A DNA stretch of 53,435 nucleotides from Candidatus Brachybacterium merdavium (GCA_019118275.1 DWZH01000024.1:1-53435); one strand, 5' to 3'. Shown: positions 32,668 to 42,013, counted from the first letter of the stretch. Program-made: numbers and translations. The notes: generated from the sequence alone by a model not told the origin.

Positions 32668-34328
32668 TCCACACCCGTCCTCGTGCCTCTGCCGGCATCG
32701 ACCGGTTCATTCATCGTACGTGCTGCATCCTCCAGCGCTGACTCGGCGTGACCGATGTCCACAGCCCCGACGTGCTCGGCCCCGGCCGTCCCGAAGGGCA
32801 GCAGCCCCATGCCTCCCGCCACCGCGGCCGCGATCACCGCGACCAGCAGGATCAGCAGGATCAGACCCGGCACCGACAGCGGGCCCACCCGTCGGCCGGT
32901 GGTGGAGGTTCCGCGTACCGTCCGCTCGGAGGGGGCGGTGTCGACCCGGTCCAGCGATCCCGGGGCGCGCCGCCCATCGACGGCCCCGCGCGGAGTCGGG
33001 CCGCTGGGGGCGCCCTCGGGGCGCCGGCGCGGGCGGGGCGGTGAGGTCGCCGATCGGGCTGGGCGCGACGAGTGCTCGGAGGGTGCAGGCGACGCCGACT
33101 GTGCGGACTGAGCGGACTGAGCGGACCGAGCCGACGGAGCGGACTGAGCCGACGGGCCCGACCGGGCCGAGCCGCTCACGGACGGCCGCGCGGGCGGCGA
33201 GGCGGCCGAGGCCGCCGATGTCGCCGAGGAGCCCGACAGGGCCGAGGAGCTGGACCGGTGGCGGATGCCCCGCCCGCGACCCCGGCCGGACAGCGGCAGC
33301 GGCATCGCCGCAGTGCGGGTGCCGGTCGGGGAGGGACCGGGGCGCGAGCGCTGATCGGTGTCCTCGGCCGATCCCGGGTCTGCGTCGGTCTCGGCGGAGC
33401 CGGCCGGGACCGAGGAGCCGGGCAGGGTGCGGTTCTCCCCGGTCCAGTCGTGGTCCTCGACCCGGCTGACGGGGATCGCGCCGGTGGTGAAGCGCGGCTC
33501 GACCCCCCGCTGGATGGCCTCCAGGATCCGCGCGACGGCCGAGGCCGATCGCGGGCGATTGGCGGGGGCCTTGGCCAGCGCCATCATCACCAGGCGGCGC
33601 AGATCGGCGCCGATGACCTCCGGCAGTTCCGGCGGCTGCTGCTTGACCTGTGCCATCGCGATCTCGACCTGGCTGGAGCCGGTGAAGGGGCGATGGCCCA
33701 CCAGCATCTCGTAGGCCACGATCCCCATGGAATAGATGTCCGACAGGGAGGTGGCCTGCTTGCCCATCGCCTGCTCGGGGGAGAGGTACTGGGCGGTGCC
33801 CATCACCAGCCCGGTCTTGGTCAGCCGGGTCTGGTCCTTGCTGCGCGCGATCCCGAAGTCGGTGATCTTGACCGACCAGTCGTTGTCCTCCTCGACCAGC
33901 ACGTTCTCCGGTTTCACATCGCGGTGGACGACGCCCTTGGAGTGGGCGGCATCCAGCGCGCGCGCCAGGTCGATGAGGATCTGGACGATCCGCTTCTCGG
34001 GCAGCCCGCCGGGGTTCTCCTCGATGATCTCCGACAGCGGACGGCCCGGGCACAGCTCCATCACGATGTAGGCGCGCCCGTCGATCTCGCCGTAGTCGTA
34101 CAGGGCGGCGATCGTGTCATGGGACAGCGCAGCGGTGTGGCGGGCCTCGGCGCGGAAGCGCTTGAGGAAACCCTCGTCGCCCGCGTACTCCTCGCGCAGC
34201 ACCTTGATGGCCACGTCGCGGTCGAGCTCACGGTCCAGGCCCTTCCAGACCTGCCCCATCCCTCCGGTGGCGATCAGCGAGGTCAGCTCGTAGCGTCCCT
34301 CGATCACCACTCCTGGCCTGGTCTTCAC
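32664..34328 (-). CDS. pknA: Ser/Thr protein kinase PknA-like
   Basis: 554 residues. The kinase domain (about 10-280) has IATGGMGQVW, HRDVKPENV, DFGIARS and LVMGTAQYLSPEQA. A Ser/Ala/Pro-rich juxtamembrane linker of roughly 200 residues follows, with SAQSAPSARSAQSAQS-type repeats. Then one membrane helix (VPGLILLILLVAVIAAAVAGG) and a short external tail without PASTA domains, as in mycobacterial PknA. GTG at 34328 overlaps the pbpA stop (GTGA). It acts with PknB on division and wall-growth proteins. Confidence 0.94.
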   Translation of the reverse strand: MKTRPGVVIEGRYELTSLIATGGMGQVWKGLDRELDRDVAIKVLREEYAGDEGFLKRFRAEARHTAALSHDTIAALYDYGEIDGRAYIVMELCPGRPLSEIIEENPGGLPEKRIVQILIDLARALDAAHSKGVVHRDVKPENVLVEEDNDWSVKITDFGIARSKDQTRLTKTGLVMGTAQYLSPEQAMGKQATSLSDIYSMGIVAYEMLVGHRPFTGSSQVEIAMAQVKQQPPELPEVIGADLRRLVMMALAKAPANRPRSASAVARILEAIQRGVEPRFTTGAIPVSRVEDHDWTGENRTLPGSSVPAGSAETDADPGSAEDTDQRSRPGPSPTGTRTAAMPLPLSGRGRGRGIRHRSSSSALSGSSATSAASAASPPARPSVSGSARSGPSAQSAPSARSAQSAQSAQSASPAPSEHSSRPARSATSPPRPRRRPEGAPSGPTPRGAVDGRRAPGSLDRVDTAPSERTVRGTSTTGRRVGPLSVPGLILLILLVAVIAAAVAGGMGLLPFGTAGAEHVGAVDIGHAESALEDAARTMNEPVDAGRGTRTGVE

Positions 34329-35770
34329 GGCTGGATCACCGCCTCCGTCACGTTCTTGGCGATCGGAGCGGCCGTGCGGGAGCCGTACCCGCCTTCCTCG
34401 ACCACCACTGCCACCGCGATCTTCTTGTCGTCCGTCTGTGCGTAGCCCACGTACCACGAGTGCGCCGCCCGGTCCTCGCCCCACTGAGCGGTGCCGGTCT
34501 TGCCGCCGACCTCGACGCCGGGCACCGCCGCCGCCGTGCCGGTGCCGTCCTCGACCACTCCGACCATCATCTGACGCATCTGGGAGGCGTTCGAGGCGGT
34601 CAGCGGCTGCCCCAGCTCCTTCGGCGTCAGCTCCGCGATGGGGGAGAGGTCGTTGGTGCGCACCGACTGCACCAGCTGCGGCTCCATCACCACGCCGTCG
34701 TGGGCGAAGGCACCGGCCACCATCGCCATCTGCAGGGGCGACACGCGGGTCTCGTACTGGCCGATCGAAGTGGTCGCCACCTGTGCGTCGTCCATATCGG
34801 TGCCCAGCGAGGAGGGGGTCACCGACAGCGGGATCTCCAGCCGCTGCTCGAAGCCGAAGCCCTCGGCGGTCTCGCGCAGCTGCTCCTCGCCGAGGTCGAC
34901 CCCGAGCATCGCGAAGGAGGTGTTGCACGACTGGCGCAGCGCCTCGGCGAGCGTGGACTCGTCATCGGGCCCGCAGGGCTCCTGGCCGCCGCCGGCCCGG
35001 TTGTTCATCTGCGCCGAGGAGTTCGGCAGGTCGTACACCCCGGGTCCGGGGATCACCGACTCGGCGGTGTACTCGCCGGATTCGAGGGCCGCAGAGGCCA
35101 CCAGCAGCTTGAAGGCCGAACCGGGCGGGTACAGGTCCCCGCCGATGGCGCGGTTGGTCAGGGGCCGTTCGGGATCCTCGTTCAGCTCCGACCATGCGTC
35201 CTGCACCGCCGCGGTGTCGTGGGAGGCCAGACGGTTGGGGTCGTAGCTGGGCGAGGAGACCATCGCCAGCACCGCGCCGGTCTCCGGATCCAGTGCCACC
35301 ACCGAGCCGCGGCGCCCGTCCAGCGCGTCCCAGGCCGCCTGCTGGGCCGCGGAGTCCAGGGTCAGCTCGACCGTCGCGCCGGTGCCCGAGCGGCCGGACA
35401 GGATGTCGGAGATGCGCTGGTAGAACAGGGCATCGGCCTCCCCGGAGAGGGTGTCGTTCAGCGAGCGCTCGATCCCGGAGAAGCCGTAGACCACTGAGTA
35501 GTAGCCGGTGACCGGGGCGTAGATCGATCCCGGGTCGTAGGTGCGCAGGTACCCGTAGGTGTCATCGGACTCCACGGAGGTGGCGATCGGCGATCCGTCC
35601 ACCACGATCGGCCCGCGATGGCGGCCGAACTCGTTGTAGATCGTGCGCGCGTTGCGCCCGTCGGTGTTCAGCCGCTCCTGGGCGACCACCTGGAAATAGG
35701 TGGTGGAGGTGAACAGCAGCACGAACAGCACGCTGACCACGAGCCACACATGACGCAGCGGCTTGTTCAT
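34325..35770 (-). CDS. pbpA: Penicillin-binding protein PbpA (class B transpeptidase)
   Basis: 481 residues with an N-terminal membrane anchor (VWLVVSVLFVLLFTSTTYF), a short dimerisation region and a transpeptidase domain. The active-site motifs are YPPGSAFKLL (SxxK, nucleophile Ser), QSCNTSF (SxN) and GGKTGTAQ (KTG). It cross-links peptidoglycan in partnership with the FtsW/RodA-family glycosyltransferase encoded just upstream. Overlapping ATGA and GTGA junctions on both sides indicate one transcript. Confidence 0.96.
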   Translation of the reverse strand: MNKPLRHVWLVVSVLFVLLFTSTTYFQVVAQERLNTDGRNARTIYNEFGRHRGPIVVDGSPIATSVESDDTYGYLRTYDPGSIYAPVTGYYSVVYGFSGIERSLNDTLSGEADALFYQRISDILSGRSGTGATVELTLDSAAQQAAWDALDGRRGSVVALDPETGAVLAMVSSPSYDPNRLASHDTAAVQDAWSELNEDPERPLTNRAIGGDLYPPGSAFKLLVASAALESGEYTAESVIPGPGVYDLPNSSAQMNNRAGGGQEPCGPDDESTLAEALRQSCNTSFAMLGVDLGEEQLRETAEGFGFEQRLEIPLSVTPSSLGTDMDDAQVATTSIGQYETRVSPLQMAMVAGAFAHDGVVMEPQLVQSVRTNDLSPIAELTPKELGQPLTASNASQMRQMMVGVVEDGTGTAAAVPGVEVGGKTGTAQWGEDRAAHSWYVGYAQTDDKKIAVAVVVEEGGYGSRTAAPIAKNVTEAVIQP

Positions 35771-37161
35771 GAGCTCACCCCCGTGGCGACCGGGGAGGGA
35801 CCGGAGGAGGCGGCGCCCCCGGGCACCTGCCGGGCGGCCGGCCGGCGCGCGGCGTCCGACAGCCGCACCAGGATCGCGGCGATGATCCAGTTGCAGATCA
35901 GCGAGCTGCCTCCGGCGGCCAGGAACGGCAGGGTCAGACCGGTCAGGGGGATCACGCGGGTGAGGCCACCGACCACCACGAACACCTGCAGGGCGATCAC
36001 GAAGCCCAGGCCCCCGGCCAGCAGGGTGCCGAAGCCGTCGGAGATGCCCACCGCGGCGCGCACCGCCCGCTGCACCAGCAACAGGTACAGCAGCAGCACG
36101 GCGAAGGCACCCACCAGTCCCAGCTCCTCGGCCAGCGAGGCGTAGATGAAGTCCGATTCGGCGTGGGGGACCACATTCGGGCGGCCCTCACCCAGGCCGG
36201 CACCGGTGATGCCGCCGTTGGCCAGGCCGAACAGCCCGGCGTTGATCTGGCCGCAGGTGCTGAAGTTCGCGTTCGACATCGGATCCAGCCAGCAGGTCAG
36301 ACGGGTGCGCACATGCGACATCTGGGTGGCGGCGAACACCGCGGGCGGCAGGAACATGACCGCGCCGATGACCAGCCACGACAGCCGGTCGGTGGCCACG
36401 TACAGCATCACCACGAACAGGCCGAAGAACATCAGGGAGGTGCCCAGATCGGTCTGGAACACCAGCACCGCCATCGCGAAGGCCCAGGCCACCAGGATCG
36501 GGCCGAAGTCCGACCAGCGCGGCAGGTGGATGCCCAGCACCTTGGGCCCGGCCAGGGCCAGGGTGTCGCGGCGGGAGACCAGGTAGCCGGCGAAGAAGAC
36601 CGCGAAGGCGATCTTCGCCAGCTCGGCGGGCTGGAAGCTGTTGCCGCCGATGGAGATCCAGATCCGGGAGCCGTTGCGCTCATCGCCCAGTCCCGGCATC
36701 AGTGGCAGCAGCAGCAGGACCGCGCCGGTGACGGCGAAGATCCAGGTGTAGCGTCGCAGCCAGCGATGGTCGCGCAGCAGCATCAGCACGGCGATGCACA
36801 GCGCCACCCCCAGCAGCGACCACAGCATCTGCCGGTCGGCCACCGCCGTACCGCGCGAGGTGTACAGGGTGTTGGCCGAGTCCACGCTCGCGATCACCGC
36901 GATGCCCAGCAGGTTCAGCAGCACCACGATCGGCAGGATCACCGGATCCGCGTAGGGGGCCCGCCACATCACCGCGACCTGCAGTGCGATCACGCTGACC
37001 GTCGCGGCGATGGCCATCGTGGTCAGGTTCGCGGGCAGCTCCTCGAACCGCCCCAGCCCTACCAGGGCGTAGGCGGTCAGCCCGATCACCACGGCGAAGA
37101 CCAGCAGCACGAACTGGGTGAGCCGGCGGGGGCGGGCGGTGTAGGAGACGATCGTGGCCAC
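35767..37161 (-). CDS. rodA: FtsW/RodA/SpoVE family peptidoglycan glycosyltransferase
   Basis: 464 residues with about ten membrane helices. SEDS-family landmarks are seen: GSRIWISIGGNSFQPAELAKIAF, FQTDLGTSLMFFGLF and a C-terminal region GLTRVIPLTGLTLPFLAAGGSS. It polymerises lipid II glycan strands and pairs with the class B PBP encoded next. The order pstP-rodA-pbpA-pknA-pknB is the conserved actinobacterial one. Confidence 0.95.
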   Translation of the reverse strand: MATIVSYTARPRRLTQFVLLVFAVVIGLTAYALVGLGRFEELPANLTTMAIAATVSVIALQVAVMWRAPYADPVILPIVVLLNLLGIAVIASVDSANTLYTSRGTAVADRQMLWSLLGVALCIAVLMLLRDHRWLRRYTWIFAVTGAVLLLLPLMPGLGDERNGSRIWISIGGNSFQPAELAKIAFAVFFAGYLVSRRDTLALAGPKVLGIHLPRWSDFGPILVAWAFAMAVLVFQTDLGTSLMFFGLFVVMLYVATDRLSWLVIGAVMFLPPAVFAATQMSHVRTRLTCWLDPMSNANFSTCGQINAGLFGLANGGITGAGLGEGRPNVVPHAESDFIYASLAEELGLVGAFAVLLLYLLLVQRAVRAAVGISDGFGTLLAGGLGFVIALQVFVVVGGLTRVIPLTGLTLPFLAAGGSSLICNWIIAAILVRLSDAARRPAARQVPGGAASSGPSPVATGVSS

Positions 37162-38555
37162 TACGACTCCTCGCCCTCATCGGGGGGAGTGGCGGTGCGC
37201 TCGGTGCGCTCGGGCAGCCCGCTCCTGCCGCCCGGCCCCTCCCCGGGGGCCGACGGGTCGGTGGCGTCCTCACGCGGGCTGGCGGTGTCCTCGGCGGGAG
37301 AGCTGGGCTCCTCCGTGAGGGCCGGATCGGGCGGGTTGTTGGCCCGGGCAGCGTCCTCGAGCCGCTGGATGATCTGCTCGGCGGCCTCCCGGTCGCGCGC
37401 GGAGAGGGTGCCCTCGACCTGTTGACGGGTGATCTCGGGCAGGTCCTCGACCTCGATGTCGGTGACATCGAGGGGGGTGGACAGCGGGATCGGCCCCAGG
37501 TCCTGGGACAGTCCCTGGTAGAGCACCACGTGGGTGCCGTCGGAGCCGACATAGAACTGTCGCTGCGACCAGGCGTACCCGGCCCACAGCACGCCGCCCA
37601 GCAGCGCCACCAGCAGCAACAGCGCCACCAGCGCCGGCCAGGGGCTGCGCCGCGGGGGTTCCTCCTCGGTGAAGTCCTCGTCCTCGTAGGGGGCCTCGGG
37701 CTCCTCCCGCGTCAGCGCGGCGGCCTTGGCGGCCGGCCCGGAGGCGGCGGTCGGGGCGTGGCGGTTGCGGGCCGCGGAGCCGACGATCTGCGGTGTGGTC
37801 GAGGGTGCCTCGGCGCCGCGCGGCAGCTCGTCCAGATCGACCACGTCGGCGACGATGCAGGTGATGTTGTCGGGGCCGCCGCCCTTCAGCGCCAGCTGGA
37901 TCAGCTCCTCGGCGCACTGGCCCGGGTCCTCGAAGCCCTTCAGGGTGGCGTCGATGGTGTCCAGCGAGACCAGGCCCGACAGCCCGTCCGAGCACAGCAT
38001 CCAGCGGTCCCCGGCGTGGGCCGAGCGCAGGGAGAGGTCCAGCTCTGGATCGGCGTCGACATCGCCCAGCACCCGCATCAGCACCGAGCGCTGGGGATGG
38101 CGCTCGGCCTCCTCCTCGGTCAGGCGGCCCTCGTCCAGCAGGCGCTGGACGAAGGTGTGGTCCTTGGTGATCTGGACGGTCTCCTCAGTGCGCAGCAGGT
38201 AGGCGCGGGAGTCTCCGATATGGGCCAGGGCGAACTTGCCCTCGGCGCGCAGCAGCGCGGTGATGGTGGTGCCCAGACCGGCCAGCTGCGGCTCGTCGCG
38301 GGCGCGGCGCAGGATCTCCTGATTGGCCTCGAGCACGGTCTCCTCGAGGGAGGCGACGATGTCGGAGGCCGGGGTGTCGGAGTCCAGACCGGACAGGTGC
38401 CCGATCGCCACCGAGGAGGCGACGTCGCCGCCGGCGTGCCCGCCCATCCCGTCGGCCACCACCAGCAGGTGGCCGCCGGCGTAGCCGGAGTCCTGGTTGT
38501 TGGACCGCACGAGGCCGACGTCGGAACGGGCGGCATACCGCAGTGCGAAGCTCAT
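37161..38555 (-). CDS. pstP: PP2C-family Ser/Thr phosphatase PstP
   Basis: 464 residues. The N-terminal PP2C domain (about 1-235) has SDVGLVRSNNQDS, VVADGMGGHAGGDVAS, HIGDSRAYLLR, LCSDGLSGLV and GGGPDNITCIV, which hold the metal-binding aspartates. A membrane helix (WPALVALLLLVALLGGVLWAGYA) separates it from a 130-residue external part ending in an acidic Pro/Ser/Thr-rich tail. It reverses phosphorylation by PknA/PknB. The ATG at 38555 overlaps the fhaB stop (ATGA). Confidence 0.95.
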   Translation of the reverse strand: MSFALRYAARSDVGLVRSNNQDSGYAGGHLLVVADGMGGHAGGDVASSVAIGHLSGLDSDTPASDIVASLEETVLEANQEILRRARDEPQLAGLGTTITALLRAEGKFALAHIGDSRAYLLRTEETVQITKDHTFVQRLLDEGRLTEEEAERHPQRSVLMRVLGDVDADPELDLSLRSAHAGDRWMLCSDGLSGLVSLDTIDATLKGFEDPGQCAEELIQLALKGGGPDNITCIVADVVDLDELPRGAEAPSTTPQIVGSAARNRHAPTAASGPAAKAAALTREEPEAPYEDEDFTEEEPPRRSPWPALVALLLLVALLGGVLWAGYAWSQRQFYVGSDGTHVVLYQGLSQDLGPIPLSTPLDVTDIEVEDLPEITRQQVEGTLSARDREAAEQIIQRLEDAARANNPPDPALTEEPSSPAEDTASPREDATDPSAPGEGPGGRSGLPERTERTATPPDEGEES

Positions 38556-39061
38556 CGCGGACCTCGTCTCAGCTCGATCTCGGTGCGCCCGATCCGCACC
38601 TGGGCGCCGGGCCGGAAGGGCACCGAGCCCTCGATGTGCCGGCCGGAGACCAGGGTGCCGTTGGTCGAGCCCAGGTCCTCCACCAGCCACTCGTCCTCAC
38701 GGCGGAAGATGCGCGCGTGACGGTTGGAGGCGTAGTCGTCGTCGAGGACGAGGGTGCACTCCGGGGCCCGTCCGATCAGGATCGGGGTCGAGCCCAGGGT
38801 CAGTGAGGTGCCGCGCAGAGGACCGGCGGTGACCACCAGCGAGGTCGTGGTCACCGCCGGGTCGGTGCGCAGGGAGGACGGATCGGGCGCCGGGCCGCTG
38901 CCCGCGCTGGGGCGCTGCTCACGGCGGGGGTCCTTGCTCGAGCGGTTGACCACGGTGGTGCCGAACAGGTCGTTGCGCAGCACCAGCACCACGGCGATCA
39001 CGAAGATCCACAGTGCCAGCACGAAGCCCAGACGCAGGGCGACCAGGGTCAGTTCGCTCAT
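38552..39061 (-). CDS. fhaB: FHA-domain protein FhaB (FipA-like)
   Basis: 169 residues: an N-terminal membrane helix (TLVALRLGFVLALWIFVIAVVLVL), a linker, and a C-terminal FHA domain with LIGRAPECTLVLDDDYASNRHARI and DLGSTNGTLVSG. FHA domains bind phosphothreonine, here expected on PknA/PknB or their substrates. A threonine-containing linker segment TDPAVTTTSLVV resembles the phospho-acceptor regions of these proteins. Confidence 0.94.
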   Translation of the reverse strand: MSELTLVALRLGFVLALWIFVIAVVLVLRNDLFGTTVVNRSSKDPRREQRPSAGSGPAPDPSSLRTDPAVTTTSLVVTAGPLRGTSLTLGSTPILIGRAPECTLVLDDDYASNRHARIFRREDEWLVEDLGSTNGTLVSGRHIEGSVPFRPGAQVRIGRTEIELRRGPR

Positions 39062-39068
39062 CGGACGC

Positions 39069-39791
39069 TCACCAGCTGACCGGGCCGGCGGCCGGCAGCA
39101 GGATGGTGAGCCGGGTGCGGCCTATCTTGACCAGGGAGCGGTCCTGGAGCCTCACCGGCGTGGTGATCCGCTGTCCGTCGACGTAGGTGCCGTTGGTCGA
39201 CCCCAGGTCGGTGGCGACCAGCGCGCCGGACCCCTCGGCCCCGTCCGTGCGCAGCTCGAGGTGGTGGCGGGAGACCCCGGTGTCCTCGAGGATGATGTCG
39301 GCGTCGCCGCCGCGGCCGATCACGGTCACCGGACCGGTCAGCAGGTACTGCTGCCCGTCGATCTCGACGATCGGGTGGCCGCCCGAGCCGGACTGCGCCG
39401 CGCCGGTGGCCGGGGCCACCGAGCCGCGCTCGGTGCGGGACTCGGTCTCGAAGCGGCCGGCACGCACCTCGTCGTCGCGCTCGAGGGTCACGCTGACCCC
39501 GCCGACGAACATGTAGCGCTGCTTCTCGGCGTGCTCCATCAGCACCCGCTCGAGCTCCTCGACGAGGGTGTCCTGCCAGGAGGCGAAGCGGTCGTAGTCC
39601 TGCGCGTGGAGGTAGACGCTGAAGACATTGGGCGCGAGCGTGCGGGTGCGGTCCAGCACCTGGATCTGGTCGTCGCACTCGCGCTTGAGGCCCTGTGCGA
39701 GGTCCAGAGGTTTCAACTGTCCGCGGCCGGGCGAGAACATGCTCGTCACGCCGCGGTCGAGTCCGCGCTCGATCCGATCCAAGATCCCCAC
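39069..39791 (-). CDS. fhaA: DUF3662/FHA-domain protein FhaA
   Basis: 240 residues. The N-terminal FhaA-type domain (MGILDRIERGLDRGVTSMFSPG, LQKP-like region, then NVFSVYLHAQDYDRFASW) is joined by a short linker to an FHA domain (VIGRGGDADIILEDTGVSRHHLELR, DLGSTNGTYVDG). In mycobacteria the linker is several hundred residues long, whereas here it is about 30. FhaA links PknB signalling to MurJ and lipid II handling. GTG start with AAGGA upstream. First gene of the eight-gene minus-strand operon. Confidence 0.93.
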   Translation of the reverse strand: MGILDRIERGLDRGVTSMFSPGRGQLKPLDLAQGLKRECDDQIQVLDRTRTLAPNVFSVYLHAQDYDRFASWQDTLVEELERVLMEHAEKQRYMFVGGVSVTLERDDEVRAGRFETESRTERGSVAPATGAAQSGSGGHPIVEIDGQQYLLTGPVTVIGRGGDADIILEDTGVSRHHLELRTDGAEGSGALVATDLGSTNGTYVDGQRITTPVRLQDRSLVKIGRTRLTILLPAAGPVSW

Positions 39792-39853
39792 GGTGGTCCT
39801 TCGCTGTCGTGCCGTTGCCGGCCCCGTCGGGCGACGAGGCTGTTGCCCTCTTG

Positions 39854-39876
39854 ATCGTAGCGCGTGACCAGGTCAC
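39854..39876 (-). promoter_or_regulatory. Candidate promoter of the fhaA operon with palindrome
   Basis: On the minus strand TACGAT (39854-39859) is a good -10. Directly upstream, where the -35 should lie, is the perfect palindrome GTGACC-T-GGTCAC (39864-39876), and no -35 consensus is seen. This suggests a protein-binding site controlling the operon. The remaining stretch up to 40173 contains CCCACCG three times (40058-40117) but no gene I can support. Confidence 0.5.
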
Positions 39877-40161
39877 CGAACGTGTGGTGAGGCGGTGAGG
39901 CGGCGAGGAATTCGTGCAGGAGCGGTGAAGGGAGCCCAGCTCGCCGTCGTTCCGGCCTCGCCTCCCGGCGTCGTGTCCCGGCGCCGTCTCCCAGCGTCCT
40001 CTGGCCGTCGTCCGCGGCGGCGTCTCGTCGTCGTCCGCGCCGGTTGTCTCGCTGTTGTCCCACCGTGGTTTGGAACATCCTCCCACCGCGGTCCGCAGCA
40101 ATCGTCCCACCGCCTGCTGCAGCGGGCAATGATGCCCCGGATCGGGACCGGGGAACTGTGC

Positions 40162-40167
40162 GATATT
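40162..40167 (+). promoter_or_regulatory. Possible -10 of a leaderless serine-hydrolase mRNA
   Basis: GATATT preceded by TGTGC (extended -10-like) ends six bases before a GTG at 40174, and no Shine-Dalgarno sequence is visible. Confidence 0.4.
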
Positions 40168-40173
40168 GGCCTG

Positions 40174-41082
40174 GTGGAGTCTCATCAGCGCCTGCACCAG
40201 CCTGCCGATCCGTCCTCGGGCACCGATCGAGCCGCCACCGGGGCGGCCTCGCCGATCCCCGTGGACGTCGATTTCGAGTACGCCCTGGGCGTCTCTGATC
40301 CCCAGCAGACCCTGCACACCCAGGGCGACGATGCGCGTCTGTGGGATCTGGCCAGCGTCTCCAAGCCGATCGCCGCCCTCGGCGTCCTGATCGCGGTCGA
40401 GCGCGGACTGGTGGACCTCGACGAGGCGGTGGACGTCCCGCCGTCGGTGACCACCCCGGTGCCGGAGGGTGCCACGGTGCGTCACCTGCTGGCTCACACC
40501 GCCGGCTACGCCTTCGACGGGCAGGAGCTGCTGGCCGGCCCGGGGGAGCGGCGCATCTACTCCAACACCGGCTTCGAGGTGCTGGCGGCGCACGTCGAGG
40601 AGGCCACCGGCTACGACTTCCCGGACTGGATGGAGCAGACCGTGGTCCAGGAGCTGGAGCTGCGGGACCTGGAGGTCAGCGGCTCCCCGGCGGCCGGATA
40701 CCGCGGCAGCATCCGCGACCTGCTGGTGGTGGGACGCGAGCTGCTGGCCCCCACCCTGATCTCCGAGGAGCTGTGGCGAGCGGCCACCACCGTCCAGTTC
40801 GCGGGACTGGCCGGGATCCTGCCCGGCTACGGCCGCCAGGAGCCCAACGACTGGGGACTGGGCTACGAGATCCGCGGCGAGAAGCACCCTCACTGGACCG
40901 GTGCCGATTCCTCTCCGCAGACCTTCGGGCACTTCGGCCAGTCCGGCTCCTTCCTGTGGGTGGACCCGCAGGCGCGGCTGACCGCGGCCTTCCTGGGCTC
41001 CGCGCCCTTCGGCAAGACCCACATCCGGATCTGGCCCGGCGTGACCGAGGAGATCCTGACCCGCTTCGGCGGGAGGTCATGA
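40174..41082 (+). CDS. Beta-lactamase-fold serine hydrolase, copy 1
   Basis: About 302 residues of the class C beta-lactamase/DD-peptidase-like family. ASVSKPIAALG contains the SxxK nucleophile, IYSNTGFEVLA the YxN motif, and FGHFGQSGSFLWVDP corresponds to the third (HxG-like) motif region. No signal peptide, so probably cytoplasmic, which is unusual for penicillin-recognising relatives and more like esterases of this fold. Start uncertain: GTG 40174 fits a leaderless transcript, and an ATG at 40132 is the alternative. Followed by a related gene. Confidence 0.8.
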   Translation: MESHQRLHQPADPSSGTDRAATGAASPIPVDVDFEYALGVSDPQQTLHTQGDDARLWDLASVSKPIAALGVLIAVERGLVDLDEAVDVPPSVTTPVPEGATVRHLLAHTAGYAFDGQELLAGPGERRIYSNTGFEVLAAHVEEATGYDFPDWMEQTVVQELELRDLEVSGSPAAGYRGSIRDLLVVGRELLAPTLISEELWRAATTVQFAGLAGILPGYGRQEPNDWGLGYEIRGEKHPHWTGADSSPQTFGHFGQSGSFLWVDPQARLTAAFLGSAPFGKTHIRIWPGVTEEILTRFGGRS

Positions 41083-41200
41083 CCCCACCGCGCCGGGCGA
41101 GACGCACCGCGGCGCGGCCGACGGGTGCGAGCCGGCCGGGTCCGGGCCGGCCCGCGGGTGCGAGCCGGGCGAGTGCGAGCGGGGCCGCGGGGATCGCGCG

Positions 41201-42013
41201 ATGAGCGCCCTGGATCTGCTGGACGAGTTCGGCTTCGAAGCTGCCGCCATCGTGATCGGCCCCGAGGGGGTGCGGGCACGGCGCGGAGATCTCCACCTGC
41301 CGCGGCCCTGGCGCTCGGTGACCAAGACCGTGACCGGCTACGCGATGGCCATCGCCCTCCAGGAAGACCGCGTGGCGCTCGATGACGAGGCGGGCCCGCC
41401 CGGCGCGACGCTGCGGCACCTGCTGACCCACGCCTCCGGCCTCTTCTACGAGTCCGCCCGGACCCTGCAGGCCCCGGGGCTGCGGCGCCACTACTCCAAC
41501 TACGGCATCGACGAGGCCGCCCGCCACTTCGAGCGCGCCACCGGGCGAGACTTCGCCGGCTGGGTCCGGGAGAGGGTCATCGACCCGCTGGGGATGACCG
41601 GGACCGAGTGGTCCGGTTCCCCCTCGGTGGGGGCCGTCGGCCCGATCGCGGACCTGGCGCTGCTGGCCGCCGAGACACTGCGCCCGACCCTGCTGGAGAC
41701 CAGGTGGCACCGCGAGGCCACCACTGCCCAGCTGCCCGAACTGGTGGGCATCATGCCTGGCTTCGGGAAGCAGGACCCCAACCCCTTCGGACTGGGGTTC
41801 GAGGTGCGGGGCGCGAAGTCTCCGCACTGGACGGGCGCTGCCAACAGCGAGAGCACCTTCGGGCACTTCGGGATGCGCGGGACCGCCTACTGGGTCGACC
41901 CGATCGCCGATCTCGCCCTGGTGATGGGCACGTCCCACGACTTCTGCGAGGCGCACCGCGAGGTCATGCCGCGCTTGGGCGACGCCGTCCTGCAGGAGCT
42001 CGCACGCCCCTGA
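41201..42013 (+). CDS. Beta-lactamase-fold serine hydrolase, copy 2
   Basis: 270 residues, a diverged tandem paralogue of the preceding gene, sharing the GIMPGFGKQDPNPFGLGFEV block, ESTFGHFGMRGTAYWVDP and overall order. SVTKTVT provides SxxK and HYSNYGIDE the YxN motif. It is short for the family and lacks the N-terminal strand region and any signal peptide. The 118-nt gap before it consists of GC-rich degenerate repeats (GCGAGCCGG-like). Substrate unknown. Confidence 0.82.
   Translation: MSALDLLDEFGFEAAAIVIGPEGVRARRGDLHLPRPWRSVTKTVTGYAMAIALQEDRVALDDEAGPPGATLRHLLTHASGLFYESARTLQAPGLRRHYSNYGIDEAARHFERATGRDFAGWVRERVIDPLGMTGTEWSGSPSVGAVGPIADLALLAAETLRPTLLETRWHREATTAQLPELVGIMPGFGKQDPNPFGLGFEVRGAKSPHWTGAANSESTFGHFGMRGTAYWVDPIADLALVMGTSHDFCEAHREVMPRLGDAVLQELARP

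Noticed and set aside
30166-32751. 861-codon plus-strand open frame opposite pknB
   Set aside because: It is antisense to the kinase, whose motifs and four PASTA repeats are unambiguous; the plus-strand product has no recognisable domain.
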